From contig NZ_JAGIXS010000007.1 in assembly GCF_030014915.1 (NCBI RefSeq), positions 295,849-359,848 of the forward strand: a DNA stretch of 64,000 nt, given 5' to 3'. Under the pieces are notes generated by a model. The model saw only the letters and a program-made list of their open reading frames with translations. It ran no database searches and was not told where the DNA came from. This document shows, in pieces, positions 17,018 to 24,817 of the stretch. The position numbers were made by a program, and so were the translations under genes. The DNA comes from Pelomonas sp. V22 (GTDB lineage: Bacteria; Pseudomonadota; Gammaproteobacteria; Burkholderiales; Burkholderiaceae_C). Positions within the stretch are counted from its first letter, which is position 1; each line of letters begins with the position of its first letter.

Positions 17018-17377
17018 GTGACCCGAATCGCCCCCATGGCCAATGCTCATATAGACCCGCGCACCCTGATCGGCAGCTACGACCGAAACGCCAAGGCCTT
17101 CGGCCCGGTGGTGGCCGGCGTGATGGGCGCCGCCCAGGCGGTGGGCGATGCCGCCTCCGCCACCTGCGAGTTCAGCAGCGAGGCCCTGACCCAGCTGCAG
17201 GCCTCGGTGGAGCGCGGCCTCACGGCGGTGGAGGATGCGGTGCAGGGCGCCGTCCATGCGGTGGCCGATGCTGGCTGCGAGCTCGGGCACGAGGTGGCCG
17301 AGACCGTGGGCGAGGTGGTCGACGGAGTTGCCGGCGCGGTCGGCCTGGTGGCAACGGCTGTGCTCAATATGCCGTGA
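17018..17377 (+). CDS. Small Ala/Val-rich helical protein, unknown
   Basis: A 119-residue protein read from GTG 17018, which has AGAGGA just upstream; ATG 17036 would give 113 residues. It is low in charge and rich in Ala, Val and Gly, with regularly spaced residues that suggest amphipathic helices, two Cys, and a hydrophobic C-terminus. That is reminiscent of phasin-like or membrane-associating proteins, but I do not recognise a family. It lies alone between a terminator and the phosphatase gene. Confidence 0.6.
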   Translation: MTRIAPMANAHIDPRTLIGSYDRNAKAFGPVVAGVMGAAQAVGDAASATCEFSSEALTQLQASVERGLTAVEDAVQGAVHAVADAGCELGHEVAETVGEVVDGVAGAVGLVATAVLNMP

Positions 17378-17483
17378 CGGTCCGGCATCTCGAGCGCCTG
17401 CCTTCGATCCCTGCTCCAGCTGGAACCACGGCCTGAGGGTTTGGTCGGGGCGCATGGCAGCGCAGGGCAGCACACAATGGCCC

Positions 17484-17504
17484 GGCCGGGCGGCGCGCCC
17501 GGCC
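17484..17504 (+). promoter_or_regulatory. GC-rich stem-loop before the phosphatase gene
   Basis: GGCCGGGC pairs with GCCCGGCC around GGCGC, ending 10 bases before the AGGAGG ribosome site of the TTG-started phosphatase. It could end the preceding transcript or modulate initiation. Confidence 0.4.
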
Positions 17505-17524
17505 ATCCTGCACCAGGAGGCCGC

Positions 17525-18157
17525 TTGAACGCATTGCCCACGATCTACCTCATCCGCCATGGCGAGACCGCCTGGTCGCTGGAAGGCAAGCACACGGGCA
17601 GCAGCGACCCGCCGTTGACGGCCCACGGCGAGGCGCAAGCGCGGGCGCTGGCCTGGCGCCTGATCGAGGTGGAGTTCAGCCATGTGCTGGTCAGCCCCCG
17701 GCTGCGCGCGCAGCGGACCTGCGAGCTCGCGGAGCTGGCCTCGGGCAGCGAGACCGAGCAGAAGCTGGCCGAATGGAACTACGGCGACTACGAGGGCCGG
17801 CGCCTGGCCGAGATCCGCAAGGAGCGGCCGAACTGGAACATCTGGCAGGACGGCTGCCCGCACGGGGAATCGCCGTCCGAGCTGTCGGCCCGGGTTGACC
17901 GCCTGATCACCCACCTGATCTCCATGCACGGCAATGTCGCGCTGTTCTGCCACGGCCACCTGGGCTCGGCGCTGGCGGCCCGCTGGCTGGGCCTGCACAT
18001 CAGCGCCGGCCAGCATTTCCCACTGCAACCGGCCAGCCTGAGCGTGCTCGGGCACTCGGCCGACCATCAGCACAAGCGCCTGATCGAGCTGTGGAACGAG
18101 ACCGAGGTCGTGGCACGCGCGGCCGAGGAGGCGGAGACAGCGCCCGGCCCGACCTGA
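17525..18157 (+). CDS. Histidine phosphatase superfamily protein
   Basis: About 210 residues. The RHGE signature near residue 14 and the later FCHGH block are the two catalytic His motifs of the phosphoglycerate-mutase-like/acid-phosphatase superfamily. The start is set at TTG 17525 because a full AGGAGG lies 4 bases upstream; longer frames starting at 17441 or 17477 have no such site and add a Pro/Gly-rich stretch. It probably removes phosphate from a small metabolite; the substrate is unknown. An 8-bp inverted repeat (18142-18165) spans its stop. Confidence 0.83.
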   Translation: MNALPTIYLIRHGETAWSLEGKHTGSSDPPLTAHGEAQARALAWRLIEVEFSHVLVSPRLRAQRTCELAELASGSETEQKLAEWNYGDYEGRRLAEIRKERPNWNIWQDGCPHGESPSELSARVDRLITHLISMHGNVALFCHGHLGSALAARWLGLHISAGQHFPLQPASLSVLGHSADHQHKRLIELWNETEVVARAAEEAETAPGPT

Positions 18158-18180
18158 GGCCGGGCTGACAGAAATCGCTC

Positions 18181-18216
18181 ATTTCGATTCTTTTTTTTGA
18201 AACGGCGGTTCGAAAT
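18181..18216. promoter_or_regulatory. Inverted repeat and T-run upstream of the isomerase gene
   Basis: ATTTCGA (18181-18187) and TCGAAAT (18210-18216) flank a run of eight T residues. The arms and spacing could be an operator for the isomerase gene. Alternatively, the T-run after GAAAT-CGCTC-ATTTC could be a weak terminator of the phosphatase gene. Confidence 0.35.
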
Positions 18217-18284
18217 GTAGGGTTTTGGCCGTTTCCCGGGCAGAATTCAGCCGTCCCACCGTCAAGACCTCCGAAAGCCAAGCC

Positions 18285-18926
18285 ATGAAGATCGCGCTCA
18301 TCATCGAGAACAGCCAAGCCGCCAAGTCCGACATCGTCTTCAATGCCCTGAAGACCGTGGCCGAGCCGCTGGGCCACGCCGTCCACCACTACGGCATGTA
18401 CACGCCCGAAGACAAGGCCTCGCTCACCTATGTGATGAACGGCCTGCTGGCGGGCATCCTGCTGAACTCCAAGGCCGCCGACTTCGTCGTCACCGGCTGC
18501 GGCACCGGCATGGGCTCCATGCTGGCCTGCAACTCCATGCCCGGCGTGTTCTGCGGCCTGGTGATCGACCCGACCGACGCCTTCCTGTTCGGCCAGATCA
18601 ACGACGGCAACTGCATGTCCATGCCTTACGCCAAGGGCTTCGGCTGGGCCGCCGAGCTGAACCTGCAGGACTGCTACCGCAAGCTGCTCGAGAACGAGCG
18701 CGGCGCCGGCTACCCCAAGGAGCGCGCCGCCATCATGGCCAAGAACCGCGGCATCCTGAAGGACCTGAAGGCCGCCAGCTGCAAGGACATGCTGACCGTG
18801 CTGAAGAGCGTCGACCAGGACCTGCTGAAGGCCGCCGTCGCCGGCGAGAAGTTCCAGGAGCTGTTCTTCACGAACTGCCAGGACGACGCCATGGCCAGCT
18901 ACATCAAGGGCGTGCTGGCGATGTGA
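18285..18926 (+). CDS. RpiB/LacAB-family sugar isomerase, DhuI-like
   Basis: A 213-residue protein starting at ATG 18285; a longer frame from 18225 has no support. It carries the RpiB/LacB fold motif TGCGTGMG with the catalytic-type Cys, and GNCMSMPYAKGFGW. It is longer than classical RpiB (about 150 residues) because of a C-terminal helical extension. RpiB-family DhuI of streptococci, of similar length, isomerises the keto-deoxyuronate (DHU) made from unsaturated uronates, which is the product expected from GH105 at 10.7 kb. That makes DHU isomerase the best guess; ribose-phosphate isomerase remains possible. A degraded copy of its 3' end occurs at 23543. Confidence 0.8.
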   Translation: MKIALIIENSQAAKSDIVFNALKTVAEPLGHAVHHYGMYTPEDKASLTYVMNGLLAGILLNSKAADFVVTGCGTGMGSMLACNSMPGVFCGLVIDPTDAFLFGQINDGNCMSMPYAKGFGWAAELNLQDCYRKLLENERGAGYPKERAAIMAKNRGILKDLKAASCKDMLTVLKSVDQDLLKAAVAGEKFQELFFTNCQDDAMASYIKGVLAM

Positions 18927-18932
18927 AACGAC

Positions 18933-19000
18933 GCCTGACGTTGAAGCTGAGCCGCGGACGGAGGCATGGCGGCGTGCGTCGGCTCGAGCGACTGGTTGGC
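18933..19000 (-). repeat. attC-like integron recombination site (candidate)
   Basis: Read on the minus strand, this 68-base stretch opens with GCCAAC and ends GTCAGGC, with inner arms CTCGAGCCG and CGGCTCAGCTT. That is the R''-L''-loop-L'-R' layout of attC sites, with a C in place of the usual T in GTTRGGC. It lies just downstream of the broken DUF4440 gene in the same orientation, as in a gene cassette. No integrase of the integron type is in the window. Confidence 0.45.
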
Positions 19001-19039
19001 GTCGCCGCGCGCAGGCTCGGTTGGTTTTCTGTTCTTGTT

Positions 19040-19327
19040 TTGATTGCCGACGATCAGAGCTCAAGACTCGGGCGAGACGCCACACCCGCCCTCGTGCTTC
19101 CAGAGATGCACGAACTTGGCCTCTTCAGGCTCTGCGTCCTCGGTAAAGACTGCGCGGAATCGATCAGCGCTGCAGGCAACGAACGCTGCGTCGAACAGTT
19201 CAGTCTCCATGCGGGCTAGTTCATGGAAGAGAGCGCCGCCCCGTGCGGCGTTTTGCGCTGAAACCGATGTCGCGCCGCGCGCGACGAGTGCTGTGGCGGT
19301 GAGGGATGCGAAGCCAGGAACGCGCAT
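19040..19327 (-). pseudogene. Broken DUF4440/NTF2-like gene
   Basis: From ATG 19327, preceded by AGGA, the frame encodes a signal-like start and then METELFDAAFVAC and FTEDAE, typical of DUF4440 proteins. It then jumps directly to EEAKFVHLWKHEGG, a block normally near the C-terminus, so the middle of the domain seems deleted. After KHEGG the expected continuation WRLARVLS lies in another frame, so a frameshift truncates the product at 88 residues. DUF4440 proteins are about 130-150 residues. The neighbouring attC-like site suggests a decayed integron cassette. Confidence 0.6.
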
Positions 19328-19384
19328 GGGTAGGTCCTTGTGTGAACGTGACGCCTAAGCTTTGAGACATAGGCATCGCGTCGG

Positions 19385-20860
19385 TCAGTGATGCGCAGAT
19401 CTTGCAGTTGCCGCCTCGGCATCCAGCAGGGCCGGTAGCAAGACGCGCGCGATGATTCTGTTTGCGGGCGACTCGCGGTTGAAGGAGCCGCCCGTGAAGA
19501 CGACGACCAGTTCGAGAGCGGGCACGATGTAGACCTTCTGTCCGCCATTCCCCGAGAGCATGATCGTCTCCACCCGCTGGGTCCCTTTCGCGGTCGGGAC
19601 GCCATACCAGCGATGCCAGATTCCGAGCCCATAGCCGCTGTCATCCACGCGCGATTGCATTGCGACTGTGGCATCGATCCACGACTCGGAGATGATGCGG
19701 CGAGCTTGCCATGCCCCACGCTGCTGGATGAGCAGGCCAAGCTTGAGCATGTCTCGCGGTCGCAGATGGATCTGCCCGAACTCGTTCCGTTGGCTGCGAT
19801 CGAGCACGAACGTCCAGCGCCATTGGGTGCGCGCGATATCCATTGGGCCGAAGAGCACCTCCTGGGCGAACTGTGCGAGTGGTTTCCCTGCGGCCAGTTC
19901 AATGATCCGCCCCGCAGTGATGAAGCCGAAGGAGCAATACCGTCCGGTGGTCCCCGGCTCGGCGAGCATTGGCAGGTCGACAAAGGCCTTGGGCCAGTCG
20001 GCGGCTTCATAGAGCTTGACTTCATTGCCAGGCGATGCACCGTCATGGTCGTCACAGGCGAGCCCCGACTGATTGCTCAGCAAGTCGGTGAGTGTGATTC
20101 GCCCCTTGCGAGGATCGGGGCTCGCGATCGAGGCATAGCCCAGCCTTGAGACGACCGGCTCGTCAGCTCTCAGCAGACCGCGGTCGACTGCCGCGCCGGC
20201 AAGCAAGGAGATGACGCTCTTCGTGAGCGAACGCATTTGGTGCGGCCGGGCGCGCTCATAGCCGTAGAAATACTCCTCGAGCACCAGCGCGCCCTTGTGG
20301 TGGACCGCGATAGCGCGGATGTCTGGATAGCTGCCGTCGAGCACGCCGTTCACGACTATCTCAGCGGCGTTGCGGGGCAGCGTCCCCGGCCCCATCTCGG
20401 CGACCCGAATCCCGTCCGCTAGCTCAGGCGGTTGTGTGCAGCGATAGCGCTGTGGGCGTCCGTCCGGACCCGGCGGACGGGGCACGAGCAACTGCCGCGT
20501 CTCGGCCCCAACGCCCGTGGAGAGCCGAGCGAAAATTTCACCGTGCTCCTTGAACCCGACGACTTCGCCTGCGGAGTTGCGCATGAAGGGGAGCTCATCG
20601 CCGCTTGGGTTCGTGAAGGTATCCGTGGCGACCGCGCGCAGCGGGTACTTGGCCTCCCCGATGAGGGCGACCAGGCGCCCGCCCCCTGCAACCATGACCA
20701 GACGGCCACCGTCGCGGTAGCGGTACAGCCCTTCGAACTCGGACAAGTCCTGCTGCGGCGAAAGTGAATCCGTTCTCGCTGATGCCTGACCTTGTCCGTA
20801 AGTTGATGCTGCAGCAAGAAGAAGGCTGAGCACAAGGAGCCGTCCAATGATGTGTTGCAT
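19385..20860 (-). CDS. Beta-lactamase-fold serine hydrolase, exported
   Basis: About 491 residues from ATG 20860, with AGGA upstream; the frame runs to 20929 but would mask the signal peptide. The signal peptide ends near TYGQG. Residues 211-214 (SLTK) are the SxxK catalytic motif. YCS in GRYCSFG stands for the YxN motif, and SGNGG sits where the KTG/HTG triad is expected. An extra N-terminal domain (about 35-150) precedes the catalytic part. The family includes class C beta-lactamases, D-peptidases and esterases; the substrate is not predictable. It lies 66 bases downstream of the sigma factor operon genes and may be its last member. Confidence 0.82.
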   Translation of the reverse strand: MQHIIGRLLVLSLLLAAASTYGQGQASARTDSLSPQQDLSEFEGLYRYRDGGRLVMVAGGGRLVALIGEAKYPLRAVATDTFTNPSGDELPFMRNSAGEVVGFKEHGEIFARLSTGVGAETRQLLVPRPPGPDGRPQRYRCTQPPELADGIRVAEMGPGTLPRNAAEIVVNGVLDGSYPDIRAIAVHHKGALVLEEYFYGYERARPHQMRSLTKSVISLLAGAAVDRGLLRADEPVVSRLGYASIASPDPRKGRITLTDLLSNQSGLACDDHDGASPGNEVKLYEAADWPKAFVDLPMLAEPGTTGRYCSFGFITAGRIIELAAGKPLAQFAQEVLFGPMDIARTQWRWTFVLDRSQRNEFGQIHLRPRDMLKLGLLIQQRGAWQARRIISESWIDATVAMQSRVDDSGYGLGIWHRWYGVPTAKGTQRVETIMLSGNGGQKVYIVPALELVVVFTGGSFNRESPANRIIARVLLPALLDAEAATARSAHH

Positions 20861-20925
20861 GCCGAATCCTGGGTTGAGTGAGTTGGTCTGACCTGGGGCC
20901 AAGCTGAGCCGCGAGCGGCCACTGC

Positions 20926-21402
20926 TCACCCTGGTCTCGGAGGCCTGAACCGTCGCGCCAGTTCAGCGCGCCGCTGACACAGCTGCGCGTAGTGGCGCTG
21001 TGCTCGCACCAGCACGGCGACGGCCAGCGTCAGCATCGCGGCAAATACTACTGCTGCGGGCCATGCTGCCGGCACGCCGGCCAGCAGGCCCACGGCCAGC
21101 GCACCTGCAAGCGCCACGGCGCTGAACAGCGCAGCCATGCGTGCGGCCACGACCCGGTGCAAGCCCAGCAGCACGCGGCGTGACCGGAGCACCCAGGCGG
21201 CGTAGGCCGCCCAGCACAGGCCCATGCAGGTCAGCACGGCGAAGGCCACCGCAGTTCGGGTTGGCAATGCCGGTTCGGTGAGCCACAGCGAGCCTGCTAC
21301 GGCAGACATCGCGGACGCCATCATCAGCAGCAGCACATGGCCTGCGCGAGAGCGTGTCTGCAGCTCCCTATCGAGCAGCTCGGAAACAGCGGTCGTGTTC
21401 AT
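20926..21402 (-). CDS. Small four-helix membrane protein, possible anti-sigma partner
   Basis: 158 residues with about four hydrophobic segments (roughly 22-42, 48-72, 86-106 and 112-132) and a basic C-terminal tail. I recognise no family. Its ATG overlaps the stop of the ECF sigma gene in an ATGA junction, the usual place for an anti-sigma factor. It lacks the zinc-binding anti-sigma motif (HxxxCxxC), so an anti-sigma role is inferred from position only. Confidence 0.6.
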   Translation of the reverse strand: MNTTAVSELLDRELQTRSRAGHVLLLMMASAMSAVAGSLWLTEPALPTRTAVAFAVLTCMGLCWAAYAAWVLRSRRVLLGLHRVVAARMAALFSAVALAGALAVGLLAGVPAAWPAAVVFAAMLTLAVAVLVRAQRHYAQLCQRRAELARRFRPPRPG

Positions 21403-21974
21403 CCTCTTTCTCCTTCGAGGCCCAGCTGGCGCCTGAGCAGGCGGCGCGCGCGGTACAGGCGCGACTTCACCGTACCCAGCGGCACGGCGAGCACCTGCGC
21501 CACCTCATCCAGCGACAGCTCCCGCAGGTAGAAAAGCGTAAGCACCTCGCACTCCAGCGTGGGCAGGCGGGCCAGGCCGTCGCGCAGAGCGGCCAGCTCG
21601 GACTCGACATCCGGCGTGTCGTCGTCAACGGCAGGCATGGCCTCCAGGTCGATGTCGCCCTCGGACACCAGCGGCAGCCTGAACTGCTCGCGCAGCCGGT
21701 CCATCAGTACGCGATGCGCAATGCCGAACAGCCACGGCCTGAGCTTGGCGCCGTCGCGCAGCCGCGCGATGCCGCGCAGAGCGCGCAGCCAGACCTCCTG
21801 GCTTACGTCGTCTGCGGCGACGTCGCTGCCGGCCAACTGCCTGGCATAGCGCCACAGCGGCAGCTGCCAGCGGGCAATGAGCTCGTCGAAGGCGGGGCGT
21901 TCGCCCAGCTGGCAGCGCACCACCAGCCATTCATCAGCCAGCGGATCATGGGCGGGCTTATGGGTGGGGCTCAT
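21399..21974 (-). CDS. ECF-type RNA polymerase sigma factor
   Basis: 191 residues. The sigma-2 region (about 25-95) carries DVSQEVWLRALR and the LRPWLFGIAHRVLMD block. The sigma-4 region (about 130-180) has a helix-turn-helix ending in LGTVKSRLYRAR, diagnostic of ECF sigma factors. The gene starts 17 bases inside the 3' end of the S33 peptidase gene and overlaps the small membrane-protein gene downstream, so the three are probably co-transcribed. The target promoters are unknown. Confidence 0.88.
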   Translation of the reverse strand: MSPTHKPAHDPLADEWLVVRCQLGERPAFDELIARWQLPLWRYARQLAGSDVAADDVSQEVWLRALRGIARLRDGAKLRPWLFGIAHRVLMDRLREQFRLPLVSEGDIDLEAMPAVDDDTPDVESELAALRDGLARLPTLECEVLTLFYLRELSLDEVAQVLAVPLGTVKSRLYRARRLLRRQLGLEGERG

Positions 21975-23415
21975 GGTCGTTCCGGGGCTGGCCCTGAAAG
22001 CGCAGGGGGGGCAGTGTGACCTGCGCGGGCAAATCGCCGATGCCTCGCACGAAGCGTCCGAGCAGCCTGCGCAGCTCCGGCGGCCCGAAAAGGTCGAACT
22101 GGTGAGCTGCGTTCTCCACGACGACCAGATGCGCTCGCGGCAGCGCCGCCGCGATCTCGCGGGCGTTTTCCAAGGGCGTGCGCGCGTCCAGGTCTCCCAC
22201 CAGCAGCAGCGTGGGTACGGGTACCGTGACCGGCTGGCGGAATGCCTCGCCCACTGCTTGCGCCTGCCAGGCCGCGTGCAGGTGGCGATCGGGGAAGTTC
22301 ATCGCGTCCCCCAGTACCGCGCCTGCCGCCTCCTGCGCGATGCGAGCGAGTCGCGCGGCGCTGGCATTCGAGCTGAGGTCCATCATGTGCTTCATCGCCG
22401 AGCCTACTCCCGCCTGGCGCCGCAACCTCAGGGCCAGTGGGCCGATGCGTCGGAAATCACCTGCGGCCATCTCACGCGCAGCCGCAGGGAGCGTGGCGAT
22501 GGCGCGTGGATCGCCGATGACCTGGGCGATCAGCCACTGCAGGTCCAGTGCGCCCAGCACCAGGCCCACGGTGCGCCCGCTGGCTGGGTCTGGCACGTCC
22601 AAGTGCACGGCTGCACGCGCGAGGCGGGCCGTGGCCTCACGCAGCTGCGCCGTCACCTCGGGGGCCCCGGCGCGCTCGGCAATGCGCTGCAATGCCGCGT
22701 CCGTCAAGGAAGGCAGCTTCCAGGTGTGGTCCGGCCCTTCTGGGCTGACGAGGACCATGCGATCCACGTGCTGCGGATGCCGGCGCGCCGTGGCCAGCGC
22801 CAAGTGGCTGCCGTAGCTGCGCCCCCACAGGGTCCATCGCTCTTCGCCCAGGGCCTGGCGGACAGCGTCCATATCGTCGGCGCTTTCCTCGGTGTTGTAG
22901 GCCTGCAGATCAATGCCGCGCTCGTGCATCTGGGCGGCCACCGCGCGGCTGGCCCGTTCAGCCAGCGACAGCCAACTGGTCTCGGAGGCGGGCTGATCCA
23001 GCGGCAACTCGTAGCGCACCGTCGTGGAAAGGTTGGGCACGGAACCACCCGTGCCGCGCTGGTCTATGCCTATCAGATCCCCATCCAGGACCTCCTTCAG
23101 CATCGCACCGCCTTGCGTCGCCAGGTCCAGCGCGACCCGCACGCCTGAATCGCCAGGCCCGCCCGCCAGCAGCACATGCGCGTGGCCTGTTTGCGCGGTA
23201 CCTAGGTTGATCCTCACGACGGCCAGGTCGATGAACGGACCGCCGGGCCGCTCCCTGCTTTCGGGCACGCGAACCCGCCCGTGGGTCAGTCTCAACAGGC
23301 TGCCGTCGCGGGCGACGAGCGTCTCCTCGCGCACGTCGGTCAGCCGGGCCTGCGGCGCGGCAGCGGCGACACCCAGTAGCAGCCCGAACAGGGCCATGGC
23401 GACAATTGTTTTCAT
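21958..23415 (-). CDS. S33-family alpha/beta hydrolase (prolyl aminopeptidase-like), exported
   Basis: 485 residues from ATG 23415 with GGGAG upstream; a longer frame to 23622 is not supported. The signal peptide is cleaved near AAAAPQ. Motifs in order: AGGPGDSG (oxyanion region), DQRGTGGS, GRSYGSH with nucleophile S200, then GDLDARTP and ENAAHQF supplying the Asp and His. That is the arrangement of TAP-like peptidases of family S33. It heads the sigma factor operon, an odd position for an effector, and suggests the operon processes an envelope peptide or ester. Confidence 0.85.
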   Translation of the reverse strand: MKTIVAMALFGLLLGVAAAAPQARLTDVREETLVARDGSLLRLTHGRVRVPESRERPGGPFIDLAVVRINLGTAQTGHAHVLLAGGPGDSGVRVALDLATQGGAMLKEVLDGDLIGIDQRGTGGSVPNLSTTVRYELPLDQPASETSWLSLAERASRAVAAQMHERGIDLQAYNTEESADDMDAVRQALGEERWTLWGRSYGSHLALATARRHPQHVDRMVLVSPEGPDHTWKLPSLTDAALQRIAERAGAPEVTAQLREATARLARAAVHLDVPDPASGRTVGLVLGALDLQWLIAQVIGDPRAIATLPAAAREMAAGDFRRIGPLALRLRRQAGVGSAMKHMMDLSSNASAARLARIAQEAAGAVLGDAMNFPDRHLHAAWQAQAVGEAFRQPVTVPVPTLLLVGDLDARTPLENAREIAAALPRAHLVVVENAAHQFDLFGPPELRRLLGRFVRGIGDLPAQVTLPPLRFQGQPRNDHEPHP

Positions 23416-23539
23416 GAAAGCTCCCCAATACCAACGGTAGTCGGCGAATCGGGAAAAAGGTTCACGGGCCTTGTAGCCGCCGGCTGCCAGCGTGCACAGT
23501 GCATCACTCGTGTCGTGCCGAACCTCCCGAAGGCAGCCC

Positions 23540-23656
23540 ATGGAGCGCGCCGCCATCATGGCCAAGAGCCGCAGCATTCTGAAGGCCGCCGTCGCTGGCG
23601 AGAACTGCCAGGACGACGCCATGGCCAGCTACACCAAGGGCATGCCGGCGAGCTGA
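23540..23656 (+). pseudogene. Decayed copy of the 3' end of the isomerase gene
   Basis: Bases 23543-23656 match 18720-18926 almost exactly, except for two deletions totalling 93 bases and a few substitutions. The copy still reads in frame from ATG 23540 (38 codons) with ERAAIMAK, LKAAVAGE and CQDDAMASY and its own TGA. It is followed by the terminator expected at the end of an isomerase gene. I read it as the original 3' end, left behind when DNA was inserted or the gene duplicated. Translation of the short frame cannot be excluded. Confidence 0.75.
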
Positions 23657-23686
23657 TCGCTCCCCCGCTCCCTCGGTCTGCTCAGC

Positions 23687-23720
23687 AAGGCCCGGCCCGA
23701 AAGGTCGGGCCTTGTCGCTT
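23687..23720 (+). terminator. Rho-independent terminator after the isomerase remnant
   Basis: AAGGCCCG (23687-23694) pairs with CGGGCCTT (23706-23713), with further GCC/GGT pairing inside, followed by TTGTCGCTT. It probably served the isomerase gene before the 4.6-kb insertion. Confidence 0.65.
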
Positions 23721-23856
23721 GCGCAGGGGGCCGGCCTCAGGGATTCCACGAGCGTGCGACGGCGACTTGAGTGGTTAGGCTGAAGGACGTCAAGACGATC
23801 CATCAGCCGGCAATAGACCCAAGGCGCTGCCGTGCTGCATGCAAGGGGAGAGACTC

Positions 23857-24801
23857 ATGGGGCGTAGGAAAAGCGCAGGCCTGCTTGACGACCTGCTGTC
23901 AATCGTGGCGTGGCTGCCCTGGTGGATGGGGGTGGTCCTGGCCGTCGTCAGCTACCTGTGGCTGCACGGGCTGGCGAACTCCGGTGTGCCGCTCACGGCC
24001 CCGGGTGGGCCAGCGCCTGGCGTCAACGTGGCGCGTGCGATGCTGCAGCCGTTTGCGATGCTTGCCCAGTACCTCCTGCCGGCGCTTTGCCTGACCGGCG
24101 CGGCCCTGTCCGCGTGGCGGCGCCAGCAGCGCCGGGCCCTGCTCGAGGACGCTGCCGCTGCGCAGGATGCCAGCGCCCTCGATGGCCTGTCCTGGCGCGA
24201 CTTCGAGCGCCTGGTCGGTGAGGCCTTCCGGCTGCGCGGATTCAGCGTGCAGGAGCAGGGCGGCTCGGCGCCTGACGGCGGGGTGGACCTGGTGCTCACC
24301 AAGGGTCGCGAGAAGTTCCTCGTGCAGTGCAAGCAATGGAAGGCCTACAAGGTCGGCGTGGAAGTGGTGCGCGAGCTGTACGGCGTGATGGCCTCGCGCG
24401 GCGCGGCCGGTGGCTTCGTGGTGACCTCGGGGCGCTTCACCAGCGACGCGCGGGCCTTCGCTGCCGGAACCAATCTGCAGTTGCTGGATGGGCAAAGGCT
24501 GCGCCGCATGATCGAGGAAGTGCAGCAGTCGAAGGCCGTTGCAGGCCGTGCGGTGCCAGCGCCGTCATCGTCATCGTCATCGTCTCAAGCATCAGCAGCG
24601 CCAGCGGCCCCAGCAACGGCATCAGCGCCAGCACCAGCACCTGGGATCGATTCCTTCGAGGCCCAGGTCGACGAGCCGTCCTGCCCCGTCTGTGGCAGCG
24701 GCATGGTCCGCAGAACCGCACGCAAGGGTGCGACGGCTGGCGCCTCGTTCCTGGGGTGCAGCTGCTATCCCGGCTGTCGCGGTACGCGGCCGCTGAACTG
24801 A
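23857..24801 (+). CDS. Membrane-anchored Mrr-like restriction endonuclease with zinc finger
   Basis: 314 residues from ATG 23857 with AGGGGAG 7 bases upstream. Two N-terminal membrane helices (about 17-38 and 62-84) are followed by an Mrr_cat domain (about 108-225) with the PD-(D/E)xK core PDGGVD (D144) and QCK (157-159). A low-complexity Ser/Ala/Pro linker leads to a C-terminal four-Cys zinc finger (Cys276, 279, 301/303, 307) of the topoisomerase I type. Mrr-type nucleases cut modified or foreign DNA. Membrane anchoring is unusual and could place it at the site of DNA entry; that is inference. It lies just right of the isomerase remnant. Confidence 0.85.
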   Translation: MGRRKSAGLLDDLLSIVAWLPWWMGVVLAVVSYLWLHGLANSGVPLTAPGGPAPGVNVARAMLQPFAMLAQYLLPALCLTGAALSAWRRQQRRALLEDAAAAQDASALDGLSWRDFERLVGEAFRLRGFSVQEQGGSAPDGGVDLVLTKGREKFLVQCKQWKAYKVGVEVVRELYGVMASRGAAGGFVVTSGRFTSDARAFAAGTNLQLLDGQRLRRMIEEVQQSKAVAGRAVPAPSSSSSSSQASAAPAAPATASAPAPAPGIDSFEAQVDEPSCPVCGSGMVRRTARKGATAGASFLGCSCYPGCRGTRPLN

Positions 24802-24809
24802 GCGGCCGC
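24786..24809. terminator. Hairpin at the end of the nuclease gene
   Basis: GCGGCCGCT pairs perfectly with AGCGGCCGC around GAACTG; the TGA stop lies in the loop and the 3' arm. It lies between convergent genes and could end both transcripts. Confidence 0.5.
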
Positions 24810-24817
24810 GGGCCGGC

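Noticed and set aside
18000..19085. 361-codon minus-strand frame
   Set aside because: It reads through the isomerase gene in antisense. Only its first residues (WRLARVLS) have meaning, as the shifted tail of the DUF4440 pseudogene.
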